The notes under the pieces are model-generated. The model saw only the letters and a program-made list of their open reading frames with translations, was not told where the DNA came from and made no database searches. Shown one piece after another: positions 53,526 through 61,762 of a DNA stretch of 64,000 nt (its first letter is position 1; each line of letters opens with the position of its first letter). The position numbers and the translations under genes are program-made. Source of the stretch: Ferruginibacter sp. (GTDB lineage Bacteria; Bacteroidota; Bacteroidia; Chitinophagales; Chitinophagaceae); contig JACMKX010000004.1 of assembly GCA_014379905.1 (NCBI GenBank), forward strand, positions 59,460-123,459, written 5' to 3'.

Positions 53526-54164
53526 TTAAATAATAGTGTAGTGTTCTCCATCAATTACCAGGGCTTCATTGTCGGCCATTAATACGGGACTGTACCCGGC
53601 TTTATTTAAAAGTTCATTTGTTTTGGCAGCACCGGCTGCAAAATCGGGATGGTCTCTGTGCGGCACTACCACCATATCGGTTAAAAACAATCCTTCATCA
53701 ATTTTTTCCGGTGCATCTGCCGGGTCGTCTCCCATTTCATTAAAGAACCTGGTAGTAGGCCCGGCCACCACGGCACCTGCGCTCCAGCCAGCGTAAACTT
53801 TTCCTTCGCCCACCAGTTTGCAAATCATTTTATCTGCTTTGGAGGTTCGTAATATCCAGCGCAGGTAATAAGTATTGCCGCCACCCAGCCATATAACATC
53901 TTTACAGGCTAATTTTTTTTCCAGTTCTTTTTCATTATCCATCCATTGGCGCAGGTCTATTTGTTCCAGTTGGTAACCGTTTTTGCTTAGCATTTCCCTG
54001 AAGCCGGCCTGCCAGCTGGTATCGCCGGGTATGGGATCAGTGGCATTTTCAATAACAGCAATCTTTATATCCGCCGCCTGCTTACCCGCTAAACTGGTGA
54101 GCCGCCCGCATTGTTGCGGCGTTACATTCATGGAGTATAAAAAAAGTTTTTTTGATAGTTTCAT
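53526..54164 (-). CDS. pepE: Peptidase E (S51 family)
   Basis: A 212-residue protein from the ATG at 54164. The S51 family signature is visible: WLGGGNTYYLRW, the nucleophile Ser in YAGWSAGAVVAGP, and the histidine of VVPHRDHPDFAAG. Peptidase E removes N-terminal aspartate from dipeptides and some tripeptides. Cytoplasmic. It stands alone; a hairpin and a DUF1801 gene lie upstream. Confidence 0.9.
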   Translation of the reverse strand: MKLSKKLFLYSMNVTPQQCGRLTSLAGKQAADIKIAVIENATDPIPGDTSWQAGFREMLSKNGYQLEQIDLRQWMDNEKELEKKLACKDVIWLGGGNTYYLRWILRTSKADKMICKLVGEGKVYAGWSAGAVVAGPTTRFFNEMGDDPADAPEKIDEGLFLTDMVVVPHRDHPDFAAGAAKTNELLNKAGYSPVLMADNEALVIDGEHYTII

Positions 54165-54230
54165 GATTATTGGTTTATTGGTCATACACAAATAAAATCA
54201 TGCGCCATTTTTTTGGGGTGATGGGCGCTG

Positions 54231-54281
54231 GGTGAGGGATGGGTGAGTCACCGTCTTGCGGTGGCTCACCCATCCCTCACC
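54231..54281. repeat. Large intergenic hairpin
   Basis: A 23-base inverted repeat (54231-54253 with 54259-54281, one G-U mismatch) with a 5-base loop TCTTG. The core GGTGAGTCACC/GGTGGCTCACC resembles the palindrome at 4095-4163. No T-run follows on either strand, so a REP-like element fits better than a terminator. Confidence 0.6.
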
Positions 54282-54288
54282 CCAACAA

Positions 54289-54690
54289 TCATTTCTTCTT
54301 TTTACTATCTCTCGCTATGGCCCGTGTGGTATCTTCCACCAGCCTTAGCTGTACAATCTTTTTAATGAGCGTAGCCGGTATTGGTTTATCCAACGGAAAA
54401 TGTATCGTCACCCCTTTACAATCATAAGGCTCCAATTCTTCTGCCAAAGTTTTCATAACAGTATTACTAAGGGTAAAAATGCTGCAATGATTTTTAAATG
54501 CTGCAAAAGCAACGAGTGCATATTCCTGTTTAAAAGTAGGGATCTGGTAGCTAATCAGTTCTGTTGCTTTGGGTGCAGCCGAGCGGATGGCTTTGCGCAC
54601 TTTTTCCAAAGTTTGCCGGGGAGTTTCAGGAACCTGCTCCAGGTAGGCGTCAATGGTAGCAGGAACAGTAGTTGGACCTGTTTTTTTCAT
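54289..54690 (-). CDS. DUF1801 family protein
   Basis: A 133-residue protein of the DUF1801 group (also called YdhG-like). Signatures are TIDAYLEQVPETPRQTLEKV, ELISYQIPTFKQEYALVAFA, and HFPLDKPIPATLIKKIVQLR. Members have been linked to iron-sulfur or copper chaperone roles in Bacillus, and most are uncharacterised. Cytoplasmic; single gene. Confidence 0.92.
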   Translation of the reverse strand: MKKTGPTTVPATIDAYLEQVPETPRQTLEKVRKAIRSAAPKATELISYQIPTFKQEYALVAFAAFKNHCSIFTLSNTVMKTLAEELEPYDCKGVTIHFPLDKPIPATLIKKIVQLRLVEDTTRAIARDSKKKK

Positions 54691-54724
54691 AAAATTTATT
54701 TGAAGTGACCTATGTAAAACTACA

Positions 54725-54749
54725 CACCCTTTGCTGTAAACAAAGGGTG
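54725..54749 (-). terminator. Possible terminator after the S10 carboxypeptidase
   Basis: A 9-base stem CACCCTTTG/CAAAGGGTG with a CTGTAAA loop lies between two minus-strand genes, 37 bases after the S10 carboxypeptidase stop at 54786. The T-run is weak. Confidence 0.45.
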
Positions 54750-54785
54750 CATTTACGGCATTAAACAGGGATAATGCGGCGTTGA

Positions 54786-56270
54786 TTATTTACTCCAGTC
54801 AAAAAAACTGTCTACGTCTTTTTTAAATTGTACCAATGATGGTTTGTGGATGTAGTACATATGACCTGATTCATAAAAATAGAATTTCACATTCTTTCTA
54901 AGCTCCGGCCGTAAAAACATGTGCTCCACATCATATTGTGCAATAAAATACGGCGTGGCGAAATCGTAATACCCACAACCTACATATACTTTCAGGTGGG
55001 GATTTTTTGCCATCGCATCCCGCAGGCTTTCTGCTACATTTAAAAACTGGTTCTGTACATTATTGTAATTCCAGGGATGTACAGAACCGAAAATATCATA
55101 CCCTTTCTCTTCATTAAAATTCAATTCCTTTTGAAAATAATCGTTGATGGCTGAGGTAAAAGGGCCGTCGATATTGGTGAATGAGGGATCAAAATTTACA
55201 TTTTCGCCTGCATCATCCAGGTCGCGGCCGGTAAACCTTGCATCCAGGCGGCCGATGGTGAGGCCCTCTTTTCTCCGCAGTTCCTTGTAAAAACGATTTT
55301 CATCCACACGTAAATTGGCCTGCAGGTAATAGGCTGCGCTGATACCACTATAGTAGCTCAGTTTTTCTGCTATTTTATTTTTTTCTGCATCCGTCATCCA
55401 TCCGCCTTTTATAAGAGCAGCAGCATATTCTCCCAAAGCAAATTGTTCGCTTTCCCTTAATGCTTTCTTAAGATCGGCCTGTAATTCCGGTGCCAGTTTT
55501 TTATGATACCAGGCAGCAGCGGTGTAAGAAGGCAGGTATAAAGCCCTGGGCAGATCGTTGCCGGGGTAATAATCGTTGGTGCCAAAATTTAATATAGCAG
55601 AAATTAAAAAGATGCCATTGATATAAATCCGGTGACGATCCTGTAATAATTTAGATAAACCGGCAGCTCTTGTGGTGCCATAGCTTTCACCGGCTAAAAA
55701 TTTTGGTGAGCCCCATCTTTCATACCTCGATAAAAAATGACGGATAAAGGAACCCATGGCTGAAATATCTTCATTGTAACCATGAAAATTTTTAGGACTT
55801 TCTCCGCCGGCTGCACGGCTGAAGCCCGTAGAAACAGGGTCTATAAAAACAAGATCTGTTTTATCCAGCCAGCTGTATTCATTCGGAATTACTTTATAGG
55901 GAGGTTTCATGGCAGCACCTTCATCATCAAGTAATACCCTGCGTGGGCCAAGGCCACCCATGTGCAGCCAAACAGAAGAAGAGCCAGGGCCGCCATTAAA
56001 AGTGAAGCAAACGGGGCGCTTTGCCATATCTTCTCCGTCCTTTTTATAATAGGTAAAAAAAACTTTGGCGGTTAGTTTACCCGTATCATTTTTAAGGTCG
56101 AGGTAACCTGTGTAAGTAGTATAATCAACTTTTACACCGCCAATAGTTACACTGCTCTTTGTTATTACAGCCTGCACACCTGCAGGTGATAGATCCTTGT
56201 AAAGTTCTTTCTGTGCAAAAGTGGAGAATGTTGAAACAAGTGCCGCCAGGCAAATGACTAATTTTTTCAT
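54786..56270 (-). CDS. Serine carboxypeptidase (S10 family), exported
   Basis: A 494-residue S10 family peptidase with a signal peptide (KKLVICLAALVSTFSTFAQ). The catalytic serine is in LAGESYGTTRAAG, the aspartate in GCGYYDFATPYF, and the histidine in SGHMYYIHKPS. Substrate and oxyanion loops are present (TFNGGPGSSSVWLHMGG). It removes C-terminal residues from peptides in the periplasm or outside. Single gene. S10 enzymes are frequent in Bacteroidetes that live on protein. Confidence 0.93.
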   Translation of the reverse strand: MKKLVICLAALVSTFSTFAQKELYKDLSPAGVQAVITKSSVTIGGVKVDYTTYTGYLDLKNDTGKLTAKVFFTYYKKDGEDMAKRPVCFTFNGGPGSSSVWLHMGGLGPRRVLLDDEGAAMKPPYKVIPNEYSWLDKTDLVFIDPVSTGFSRAAGGESPKNFHGYNEDISAMGSFIRHFLSRYERWGSPKFLAGESYGTTRAAGLSKLLQDRHRIYINGIFLISAILNFGTNDYYPGNDLPRALYLPSYTAAAWYHKKLAPELQADLKKALRESEQFALGEYAAALIKGGWMTDAEKNKIAEKLSYYSGISAAYYLQANLRVDENRFYKELRRKEGLTIGRLDARFTGRDLDDAGENVNFDPSFTNIDGPFTSAINDYFQKELNFNEEKGYDIFGSVHPWNYNNVQNQFLNVAESLRDAMAKNPHLKVYVGCGYYDFATPYFIAQYDVEHMFLRPELRKNVKFYFYESGHMYYIHKPSLVQFKKDVDSFFDWSK

Positions 56271-56297
56271 GCTGCAATTAATTTGCAGACAATTTAA

Positions 56298-57042
56298 TCA
56301 AAATGTTTCAGGCTTTGCCAATTTCATATAATGTGCTTTTTCGTTGGTTCTTAATTTTTCAATGGCGTATCGCAACATCACCCTCGGCATAGTGGCTGCA
56401 TGTTTATCTAAAAAAGAAAGCAGCTGTGTTTTTCCTTTTATGCCGGCATGTCTTATCCAGCCGCCTACGGCTTTGTGTACCAGGTCTTCGCTATCTTTTA
56501 CAAGTAACTCCGCAATTTTAAAAGTATTATCCAAATCTCCTTTTTTTATAAAATAGGCGGTGCTCGCAATAGCGGTTCTGCGCTTCCATATATTTTTCGA
56601 TTTTTGCCAGCTTGTATAAAATATTGCTCGGCTTATCATATAACCAACTGCCTACAACATAAATAGCCGCCCTGTCAACCAGGTCCCAGTTATTAATGCG
56701 GTCATGTCTTTTAATATAAAGGTTAAACATTTCCTTTCTTCCGGCTTCTGTTTTTTTATCTCTTATCCTAAAATCCATGATGCTTACTGCGCCTGTGCGG
56801 GCTTCGTGCATGGGGCTTTCGGGTAGTTTTATAATTTCTGCCACCGGCATGGTCATGTTCGCTTTTGCCATGGCAAATACTTCCCCCATTTATACACCTA
56901 TAAACCGGTCGCCTGCTCCATATTCTCCTTTACCGGATTTAAAATATTGCAGGATCTTTTTTAATCCCACAGCCGATTGCCTGGCTTTTAATTCCTGGAT
57001 AAATGCTGCAGCAGTGAGTTTTGGAAGCCTGTCTTTTTTCAT
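56298..57042 (-). pseudogene. Disrupted DNA alkylation repair (AlkD-type) gene
   Basis: The frame starts at ATG 57042 (MKKDRLPKLTAAAFIQELK) and matches AlkD-type DNA glycosylases. At codon 51 a TAA (56892-56890) replaces what is usually an arginine between FIGV and MGEVFAMAK. The frame resumes to LDKPSNILYKLA. There, a T5 run (56601-56605) carries one extra base, and the rest (SKNIWKRRTAIASTAYFIKK onwards to 56298) is in another frame. Two independent lesions indicate a dead gene, or one sequencing error plus one real lesion. Its intact AlkB neighbour starts 63 bases downstream. Confidence 0.88.
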
Positions 57043-57104
57043 TTGCTACGCTTTTAAACTGTGAATCAAAAGCCAAAAGGTTTAGAAACTCTTTACCGGG
57101 TTGA

Positions 57105-57713
57105 TTATTTTTCAATCGTTCTAAAAGTAAGGTTGATCCTTGGGTTGGCTATGGTTTTGGTGGGAGGCAGGCGGTGCAGCCAATAGGTTTGGGTGGTTCC
57201 TTTCATTACCAGCAAACTTCCATGCTCCAATAACATGGACACTTTTTCTCCGGTTTGTTTATTTTTAAAGGCAAACTTTCTTTCTGCACCAAAACTTAAA
57301 GAGCCGATGGCGCCATTTTTTTTGAGGTCTTTTTCTCCGTCGCTGTGCCAGGCCATGCCTTCTTCGCCACTATGGTATAAATTAAGGAGGCAGGAGTTGA
57401 AGCTTTCCCCGGTTCGCTCTTCTGCTATTTTTTTCAGTTCCAGTAATTCAGTAGTCCAGGGCAGGGCTTTTTTTGTGCGGTTGCTGTAGGTATATTCAAA
57501 TGGAATATCTGCATACCAGGCCACTTTTCTTTTGGTGATAATAAGTTTACCTAAAATAAATGCTTCATCATTTTTCCATTCAATGTTATTCATTAATTGG
57601 TGATAGTAATGATCTGCCTCTTTTTTAGGGAGCAGTTTGCCGTAATAATTTACTTCGCCGTTATGCGGAAGAAGGTTCGTTTTTTCATCAATATAATTAC
57701 CGAACAGATCCAT
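57105..57713 (-). CDS. AlkB-like 2-oxoglutarate/Fe(II) oxygenase
   Basis: A 202-residue AlkB-family dioxygenase from the ATG at 57713, giving a normal family N-terminus (MDLFGNYIDEKTNLLPHNG). Iron ligands are H123 and D125 (MAWHSDGEKD) and H180 (YWLHRLPPTK); R192 in NPRINLTFR binds oxoglutarate. It demethylates alkylated bases in DNA or RNA. It lies next to the broken AlkD-type gene, same strand, which suggests an alkylation-repair locus. Cytoplasmic. Confidence 0.93.
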   Translation of the reverse strand: MDLFGNYIDEKTNLLPHNGEVNYYGKLLPKKEADHYYHQLMNNIEWKNDEAFILGKLIITKRKVAWYADIPFEYTYSNRTKKALPWTTELLELKKIAEERTGESFNSCLLNLYHSGEEGMAWHSDGEKDLKKNGAIGSLSFGAERKFAFKNKQTGEKVSMLLEHGSLLVMKGTTQTYWLHRLPPTKTIANPRINLTFRTIEK

Positions 57714-57795
57714 TGTTTGGTGGTTGAAAAATAAATGTATCAAAAAAACAGGTCCTCAAAATTAATTCCTACTGTGTTGGTGTGCAAAAAATTGG

Positions 57796-58329
57796 TCATT
57801 GCGCTTCCATCAACTTTTTGAGGTTACTTAATCCAATCTCCAGGTCGTCTCCCATCATGGCGTCCATAAAAGGATTCATAACGTTCCAGGGATATTTTTG
57901 CGTACCATACATAGTCCATTTAACTGTGGTGGTATTGGAAGTGGCGTCTTCCGTGGTCATGTAGGAGTTCATATTTGATTCCATGGGTTCTTTAAAGCGA
58001 AGGGCATAGTCGATGCGTTTTCCATCTTCTATTTTAATAATTTCCTGCTCACCTATACCTGCTTTTTTGTTGCCTTTCCATGCAGCTATAAACCCCGGGG
58101 TAGCATCTGTGCCCGTATAAGTTTTTTGCATATTGGTATCCAGTGTAGCCCAGTGGCTATAATGGTATTGGTTCTTCAGGTATTTTACATAATCAAAAAC
58201 CTGCTGCCTGGGTTTGTTAATGCTGATCTCCTTTTCAATTTTGTAATCTTTTTTAATAAGTAAGGCAGCAACTAACACAATAACAATAATGCTTACAATA
58301 AAGACGAGTAAAAATTTAAGGATTTTCAT
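57796..58329 (-). CDS. SRPBCC/polyketide cyclase-like protein with N-terminal helix
   Basis: A 177-residue protein with an N-terminal membrane helix (ILKFLLVFIVSIIVIVLVAA) and an SRPBCC-type domain from residue 29 (KIEKEISINKPRQQVFDYV, later HYSHWATLDTNMQKTYTG, ending SNLKKLMEAQ). This helix-grip fold binds hydrophobic ligands or lipids. The soluble part probably faces the periplasm. The ligand is unknown. Single gene. Confidence 0.85.
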   Translation of the reverse strand: MKILKFLLVFIVSIIVIVLVAALLIKKDYKIEKEISINKPRQQVFDYVKYLKNQYHYSHWATLDTNMQKTYTGTDATPGFIAAWKGNKKAGIGEQEIIKIEDGKRIDYALRFKEPMESNMNSYMTTEDATSNTTTVKWTMYGTQKYPWNVMNPFMDAMMGDDLEIGLSNLKKLMEAQ

Positions 58330-58396
58330 TTTTTTGTTTTGGTAATGGCTGTTAAGATAATAATTAAAGTATAAAATTTTAAGAAAATTCCTCCAT

Positions 58397-58425
58397 AAAA
58401 AAAGCCTGTTACAGGAACAGGCTTT
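58397..58425 (-). terminator. Rho-independent terminator after the YtxH pair
   Basis: Stem AAAGCCTGTT/AACAGGCTTT with an ACAGG loop; the minus-strand transcript ends in a T-run (complement of the A-run at 58397-58403). It lies 26 bases after the stop at 58451. Confidence 0.85.
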
Positions 58426-58450
58426 ACGGGTATATGGTGGATCAGTATAA

Positions 58451-58681
58451 TTACATTACAGAACTGTTGAGATCGTTTTGGTCAAGCTGGTGCTGTAATT
58501 TTTCCTTGTTTTTCCTCATTACGTCATGCAGGCTCACTTTTGCCTCAGCCACATTATAGCGGGAACCTTTCATTATTCTTTTTCGTGTTTGCGAGCCTTT
58601 GGCAGGGGCAAACAAAAGGCCCAGCAATACGCCGGTACCCAAACCGGCAATAACACCGGCTAAAAATTTTCCATTTTTCAT
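58451..58681 (-). CDS. YtxH domain protein, copy 1
   Basis: A 76-residue protein: N-terminal membrane helix (FLAGVIAGLGTGVLLGLLFA) and the YtxH signature APAKGSQTRKRI, then a polar tail with a coiled-coil (VSLHDVMRKNKEKLQHQLD). YtxH proteins are small membrane-associated helices of unknown function, often stress-induced. It is paired with a paralogue 20 bases upstream. A terminator follows. Confidence 0.88.
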   Translation of the reverse strand: MKNGKFLAGVIAGLGTGVLLGLLFAPAKGSQTRKRIMKGSRYNVAEAKVSLHDVMRKNKEKLQHQLDQNDLNSSVM

Positions 58682-58701
58682 GAATGATAATTTAGATTAG
58701 T

Positions 58702-58950
58702 TTAAATATTGCCTGACATTTTTACCTTTTCTGCTGCCGCGGAGCCTTCTTCCAGTAAATTATTGGCCTTGTCCTTACCTCTTTGCATCATGTCCATAAA
58801 ATGCCCCACTACTTCATCAAAAAAGCTGCCGGTTTCATCAGCAATTTTTTTACGGGTCTTAGCTCCTTTTTCAGTAGCAAATAAATAACCAAGCACGCCA
58901 CCAATGGCAAGGCCTGCCACTAATCCTGTTACTATTTTTTTCTTTGTCAT
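58702..58950 (-). CDS. YtxH domain protein, copy 2
   Basis: An 82-residue paralogue of the next gene with helix IVTGLVAGLAIGGVLGYLFA and the signature ATEKGAKTRKKI. The tail is longer (DEVVGHFMDMMQRGKDKANN) and ends in a helical acidic stretch. The pair is likely cotranscribed (20-base gap), with terminator at 58397-58425. Function unknown. Confidence 0.88.
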   Translation of the reverse strand: MTKKKIVTGLVAGLAIGGVLGYLFATEKGAKTRKKIADETGSFFDEVVGHFMDMMQRGKDKANNLLEEGSAAAEKVKMSGNI

Positions 58951-59007
58951 ATTATCGGTTTTATCTTAAAAATTGTATTGCTAAAATGCTGCCAATTTAA
59001 ACGCCGC

Positions 59008-59412
59008 TTATTTCTTTTTTTTGAGTGGAGTTATTTTCTTTGTTAAAAGCCTGGCTTTTCTTAATTGTAGTTTCCCTATTTCATCTGCAACAAAAGCAGG
59101 CTTTCCTTTTTTATCGGTGTGTCCAAGCATTTTGTTGAGCTGGTTACTAAGTGCAGTTACTTTTTTATCCGGTTTAATAACGGCTACATATCGCTGTTCA
59201 TGAATTTTAATAGCGAGGTCAATATATTTTGCTTCATTTTTCGCATCACCGGTTTTTCTAAAAAGCACCAGCAGCCGTTCAATGATCCGTATATTTTTGG
59301 GTGATTGCTTTAAGAGCTTTTCGTAGAGCGCCGCAGCTGCCGGCCAGTCTCCCTTTTGTTCCAGCCCCTGTGCGTCTGTTATATGAATATGATCGCCTTT
59401 AATAGCGTACAT
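59008..59412 (-). CDS. Small TPR-like protein
   Basis: A 134-residue protein with TPR-like helices (LEQKGDWPAAAALYEKLLKQ, IERLLVLFRKTGDAKNEAKY) and a strongly basic C-terminal tail (RLLTKKITPLKKKK). Probably a cytoplasmic scaffold or nucleic-acid-associated protein. It is last in a three-gene unit with 59416-59673 and 59682-60032 (gaps of 3 and 8 bases). Function unknown. Confidence 0.72.
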   Translation of the reverse strand: MYAIKGDHIHITDAQGLEQKGDWPAAAALYEKLLKQSPKNIRIIERLLVLFRKTGDAKNEAKYIDLAIKIHEQRYVAVIKPDKKVTALSNQLNKMLGHTDKKGKPAFVADEIGKLQLRKARLLTKKITPLKKKK

Positions 59413-59415
59413 AAA

Positions 59416-59673
59416 TTAATTTCTTTGGTGTTGATCAATGGCTGCACCAATATGTTGAACCATTTCGTCTTCAAAACTATCATCTGCATTTTTTAAGGCA
59501 ATTGCCCAATGATCCTGGTTTACCATATCACGGGTCATGGTAAAAATGAGCTTATCATTTTGCCAAACAGCATAATCTACCACATTTTCTTCCTTGCAAC
59601 AGGGCTGAATATTGGCAGTTTCTATTACACCGTTGTGTATATATTGTATTTCGAAGGGAGTAGTTGCTGTCAT
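59416..59673 (-). CDS. Small protein of unknown function
   Basis: An 85-residue soluble protein with mixed beta-alpha pattern (FEIQYIHNGVIETANIQPCC, AVWQNDKLIFTMTRDMVN) and an acidic C-terminus. A CC pair at residues 24-25 might bind metal. It is the middle gene of a three-gene unit. No family recognised. Confidence 0.65.
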   Translation of the reverse strand: MTATTPFEIQYIHNGVIETANIQPCCKEENVVDYAVWQNDKLIFTMTRDMVNQDHWAIALKNADDSFEDEMVQHIGAAIDQHQRN

Positions 59674-59681
59674 ATGTAAAA

Positions 59682-60032
59682 TTATAATTCAAATAATAGT
59701 TGAACATCATGCCCGGTTTCCGGTATCATGCGAATAAAATTATCATAACCTTCCTCATCATCATGATTGCTGTATACGCCGTAGGCATCCAGGCTGTAGC
59801 CGGTAAGCCCGCTCTTTTTCACGCTAATGAGGTAAAGTATGCACATATCAGCCGGATCGGTATTTTCTTCAAAACGGTAGGTTTTTATGATCTCCATATC
59901 CTGTGGCTGGTAAGCATTTCCTTTGCCTACTGCAAACCCCTGCGGCGACCAGCGAAACTCATTGTCGAAACCTTTAATTCTTAAATCTTCCAATACCGAT
60001 GTAAGGGTCGTCATTACATGTTGCTGTACCAT
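59682..60032 (-). CDS. Small protein of the family sometimes mislabelled PRPP synthetase
   Basis: A 116-residue product if it starts at ATG 60032; ATG 60086 would add 18 residues and ATG 60014 would remove six. The core (VLEDLRIKGFDNEFRW, EIIKTYRFEENTDPADMCIL, YLISVKKSGLTGYSLDAYGV) matches short Bacteroidetes proteins that carry the label phosphoribosylpyrophosphate synthetase, though they are too small for that enzyme. It heads a three-gene minus-strand unit and is divergent from SemiSWEET. Function unknown. Confidence 0.65.
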   Translation of the reverse strand: MVQQHVMTTLTSVLEDLRIKGFDNEFRWSPQGFAVGKGNAYQPQDMEIIKTYRFEENTDPADMCILYLISVKKSGLTGYSLDAYGVYSNHDDEEGYDNFIRMIPETGHDVQLLFEL

Positions 60033-60107
60033 AAGCTGCTGTTTGAAATTGTATAGGGCGAATGATGTGCCAAATTTCTTTGGCATAAAATTCCATGTAT
60101 TACCCCT

Positions 60108-60377
60108 ATGCAGACAGAAACATGGATAGGTTTGGGGGCCAGTATTTGTACAGGTATTTCAATGTTGCCCCAATTAATAAAAACATATAAAGAAAAAAAG
60201 GCCGGAGATATTTCGTATGCCATGCTGGCCATATTAATGGTGGGGCTTGGTTTGTGGGTATGGTACGGAATTGTAAAAAACGACTGGATCATAATTGTCT
60301 CCAACGCAATATCATTGTTGATCAACGGAAATATTGTATTGTTAAACCTGTTATACAAAGATAGCAGGCGTTCATAA
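60108..60377 (+). CDS. SemiSWEET sugar transporter
   Basis: An 89-residue three-helix SemiSWEET subunit. The PQ motif is MLPQLIKTYKEKKAGDISYA near residue 19; helices are WIGLGASICTGISML, LAILMVGLGLWVWYG and WIIIVSNAISLLINGNIVLL. Two subunits form a pore for mono- or disaccharides down a gradient. The start ATG lies 75 bases from the start of the divergent gene. Single-gene unit. Confidence 0.93.
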   Translation: MQTETWIGLGASICTGISMLPQLIKTYKEKKAGDISYAMLAILMVGLGLWVWYGIVKNDWIIIVSNAISLLINGNIVLLNLLYKDSRRS

Positions 60378-60382
60378 ACTTT

Positions 60383-60430
60383 TTGAATAATAGATGACAT
60401 CTTTCTAAAAAGATGTCATCTATTATTCAA
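60383..60430. repeat. Perfect 22-base inverted repeat
   Basis: Arms at 60383-60404 and 60409-60430 are exact reverse complements with a 4-base CTAA loop, just after SemiSWEET. The stem is A/T-rich without a T-run, so a normal terminator is only one option; a MITE-like end or a DNA-binding site is another. Confidence 0.75.
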
Positions 60431-60489
60431 CGATCGCAGCCTGCATTCCCGGCCCGGTTTTTAATACTGTTCTGTATTATTTTAGTAAG

Positions 60490-61260
60490 ATGAAAATTGC
60501 CACTTATAACGTTAACGGAATCAATGGCCGACTGCCTGTTCTGCTTCGCTGGCTCGGTGAAGCAAAGCCTGATATTGTGTGCCTGCAGGAATTAAAATCA
60601 CCGGGTGAAAAATTTCCTTTACAAGCCATCAACGATGCAGGGTACAATGCAATATGGCATGGCCAAAAAAGCTGGAATGGGGTGGCTATTCTTGCCCGGG
60701 GAATGGAAATCCGGGAAGTACGCAGGTCATTGCCGGGTGATGAAGATGATCTGCATAGCCGTTATATTGAAGCCATCATCAATAAAATGGTAATTGGTTG
60801 TTTGTACCTGCCCAATGGGAATCCCTCACCCGGACCCAAGTTTGACTATAAATTAGCCTGGTTTAAAAGATTGAGGGCGCATGCAAAAAAATTACTGGCG
60901 CATGATGTTCCCGTGATGCTTATCGGGGATTTTAATGTAATGCCTGCAGACCTGGATGTATACAAGCCGGAGCGATGGATAGCTGATGCACTGTTTCGCC
61001 CCGAGGTAAGAAAGGAATATAAAACACTGGTAGCCCAGGGCTGGACAGATGCTGTTCGCACCCTTCATCCTAATGAAACTATTTATACCTTCTGGGATTA
61101 TTTTCGCAATGCTTATGGTAGAAATGCCGGTTTGCGTATTGATCATTTTTTACTCAGCAAACATTTTGACAAGCGGCTTAAAAAGGCCGAAGTGGATAAA
61201 CATGTAAGGGGATGGGAAAAAACGAGTGACCATGCACCGGTGTGGATAGAGGTGAAGTGA
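60490..61260 (+). CDS. xth: Exodeoxyribonuclease III
   Basis: A 256-residue AP endonuclease/exonuclease III. Catalytic residues are recognisable: N7 (TYNVNGI), E34 (CLQELKS), the LIGDFNVMPADLDV metal site with Asp/Asn, and the His of KTSDHAPVWIEV near the end. It nicks DNA at abasic sites and removes blocked 3' ends in base-excision repair. Cytoplasmic. Single gene. Confidence 0.95.
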   Translation: MKIATYNVNGINGRLPVLLRWLGEAKPDIVCLQELKSPGEKFPLQAINDAGYNAIWHGQKSWNGVAILARGMEIREVRRSLPGDEDDLHSRYIEAIINKMVIGCLYLPNGNPSPGPKFDYKLAWFKRLRAHAKKLLAHDVPVMLIGDFNVMPADLDVYKPERWIADALFRPEVRKEYKTLVAQGWTDAVRTLHPNETIYTFWDYFRNAYGRNAGLRIDHFLLSKHFDKRLKKAEVDKHVRGWEKTSDHAPVWIEVK

Positions 61261-61762
61261 CCGGTAAGAAGGATTGGTAAAAAGAGATCTGGAATTGGTA
61301 ATGGGGAGTCAGGTGATAATCGGATGCGCCAACTAATTCCCAATTCCAAGTCCCTCGTCCCTCACGCCCGTTGTGTCAACCCTGGCGTTCACAGTTTGTT
61401 TTGCTACACATACATAAGATGCAACGAGGTTTGTGTTCTAAACAAATGTTATGAGACCTTTTCTACTGAGCGGACGGGTAATCCTTTTTAAAAATGATGT
61501 GGCCGCTACAAGGTTTGTACTTTACCTGGAACCTCAAACAATAACAAGTAGTGACCAGTGGGCAAGGTCCCTGGGCTTTGCTGGCAATAATTTTTTACCT
61601 GGCTCGCCTTCAACACACCGCAACCCCGGGTTTGGGCCAGAAACCGGCGTTGTTTACATGGGATCACTGGAATAATAATTTTGCCAACATGAAAAATACC
61701 TTTCCGCTTTATGCGGGACTTTTTTATGCAGGCATTGGCCCGTTAAAATCTATCTTTAAAGC
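61261..61762. other. Intergenic region, 502 bases, no recognised gene
   Basis: Short frames exist on the plus strand (about 61451-61675), but they show no family, promoter or coding bias. A weak CCGC/GCGG hairpin followed by six T residues sits near 61704-61726. I treat the region as non-coding. Confidence 0.5.

Noticed and set aside
61451..61675. Open frame of 74 codons on the plus strand
   Set aside because: No family match by eye, no promoter or coding bias, and it ends before a second short frame without a clear start.
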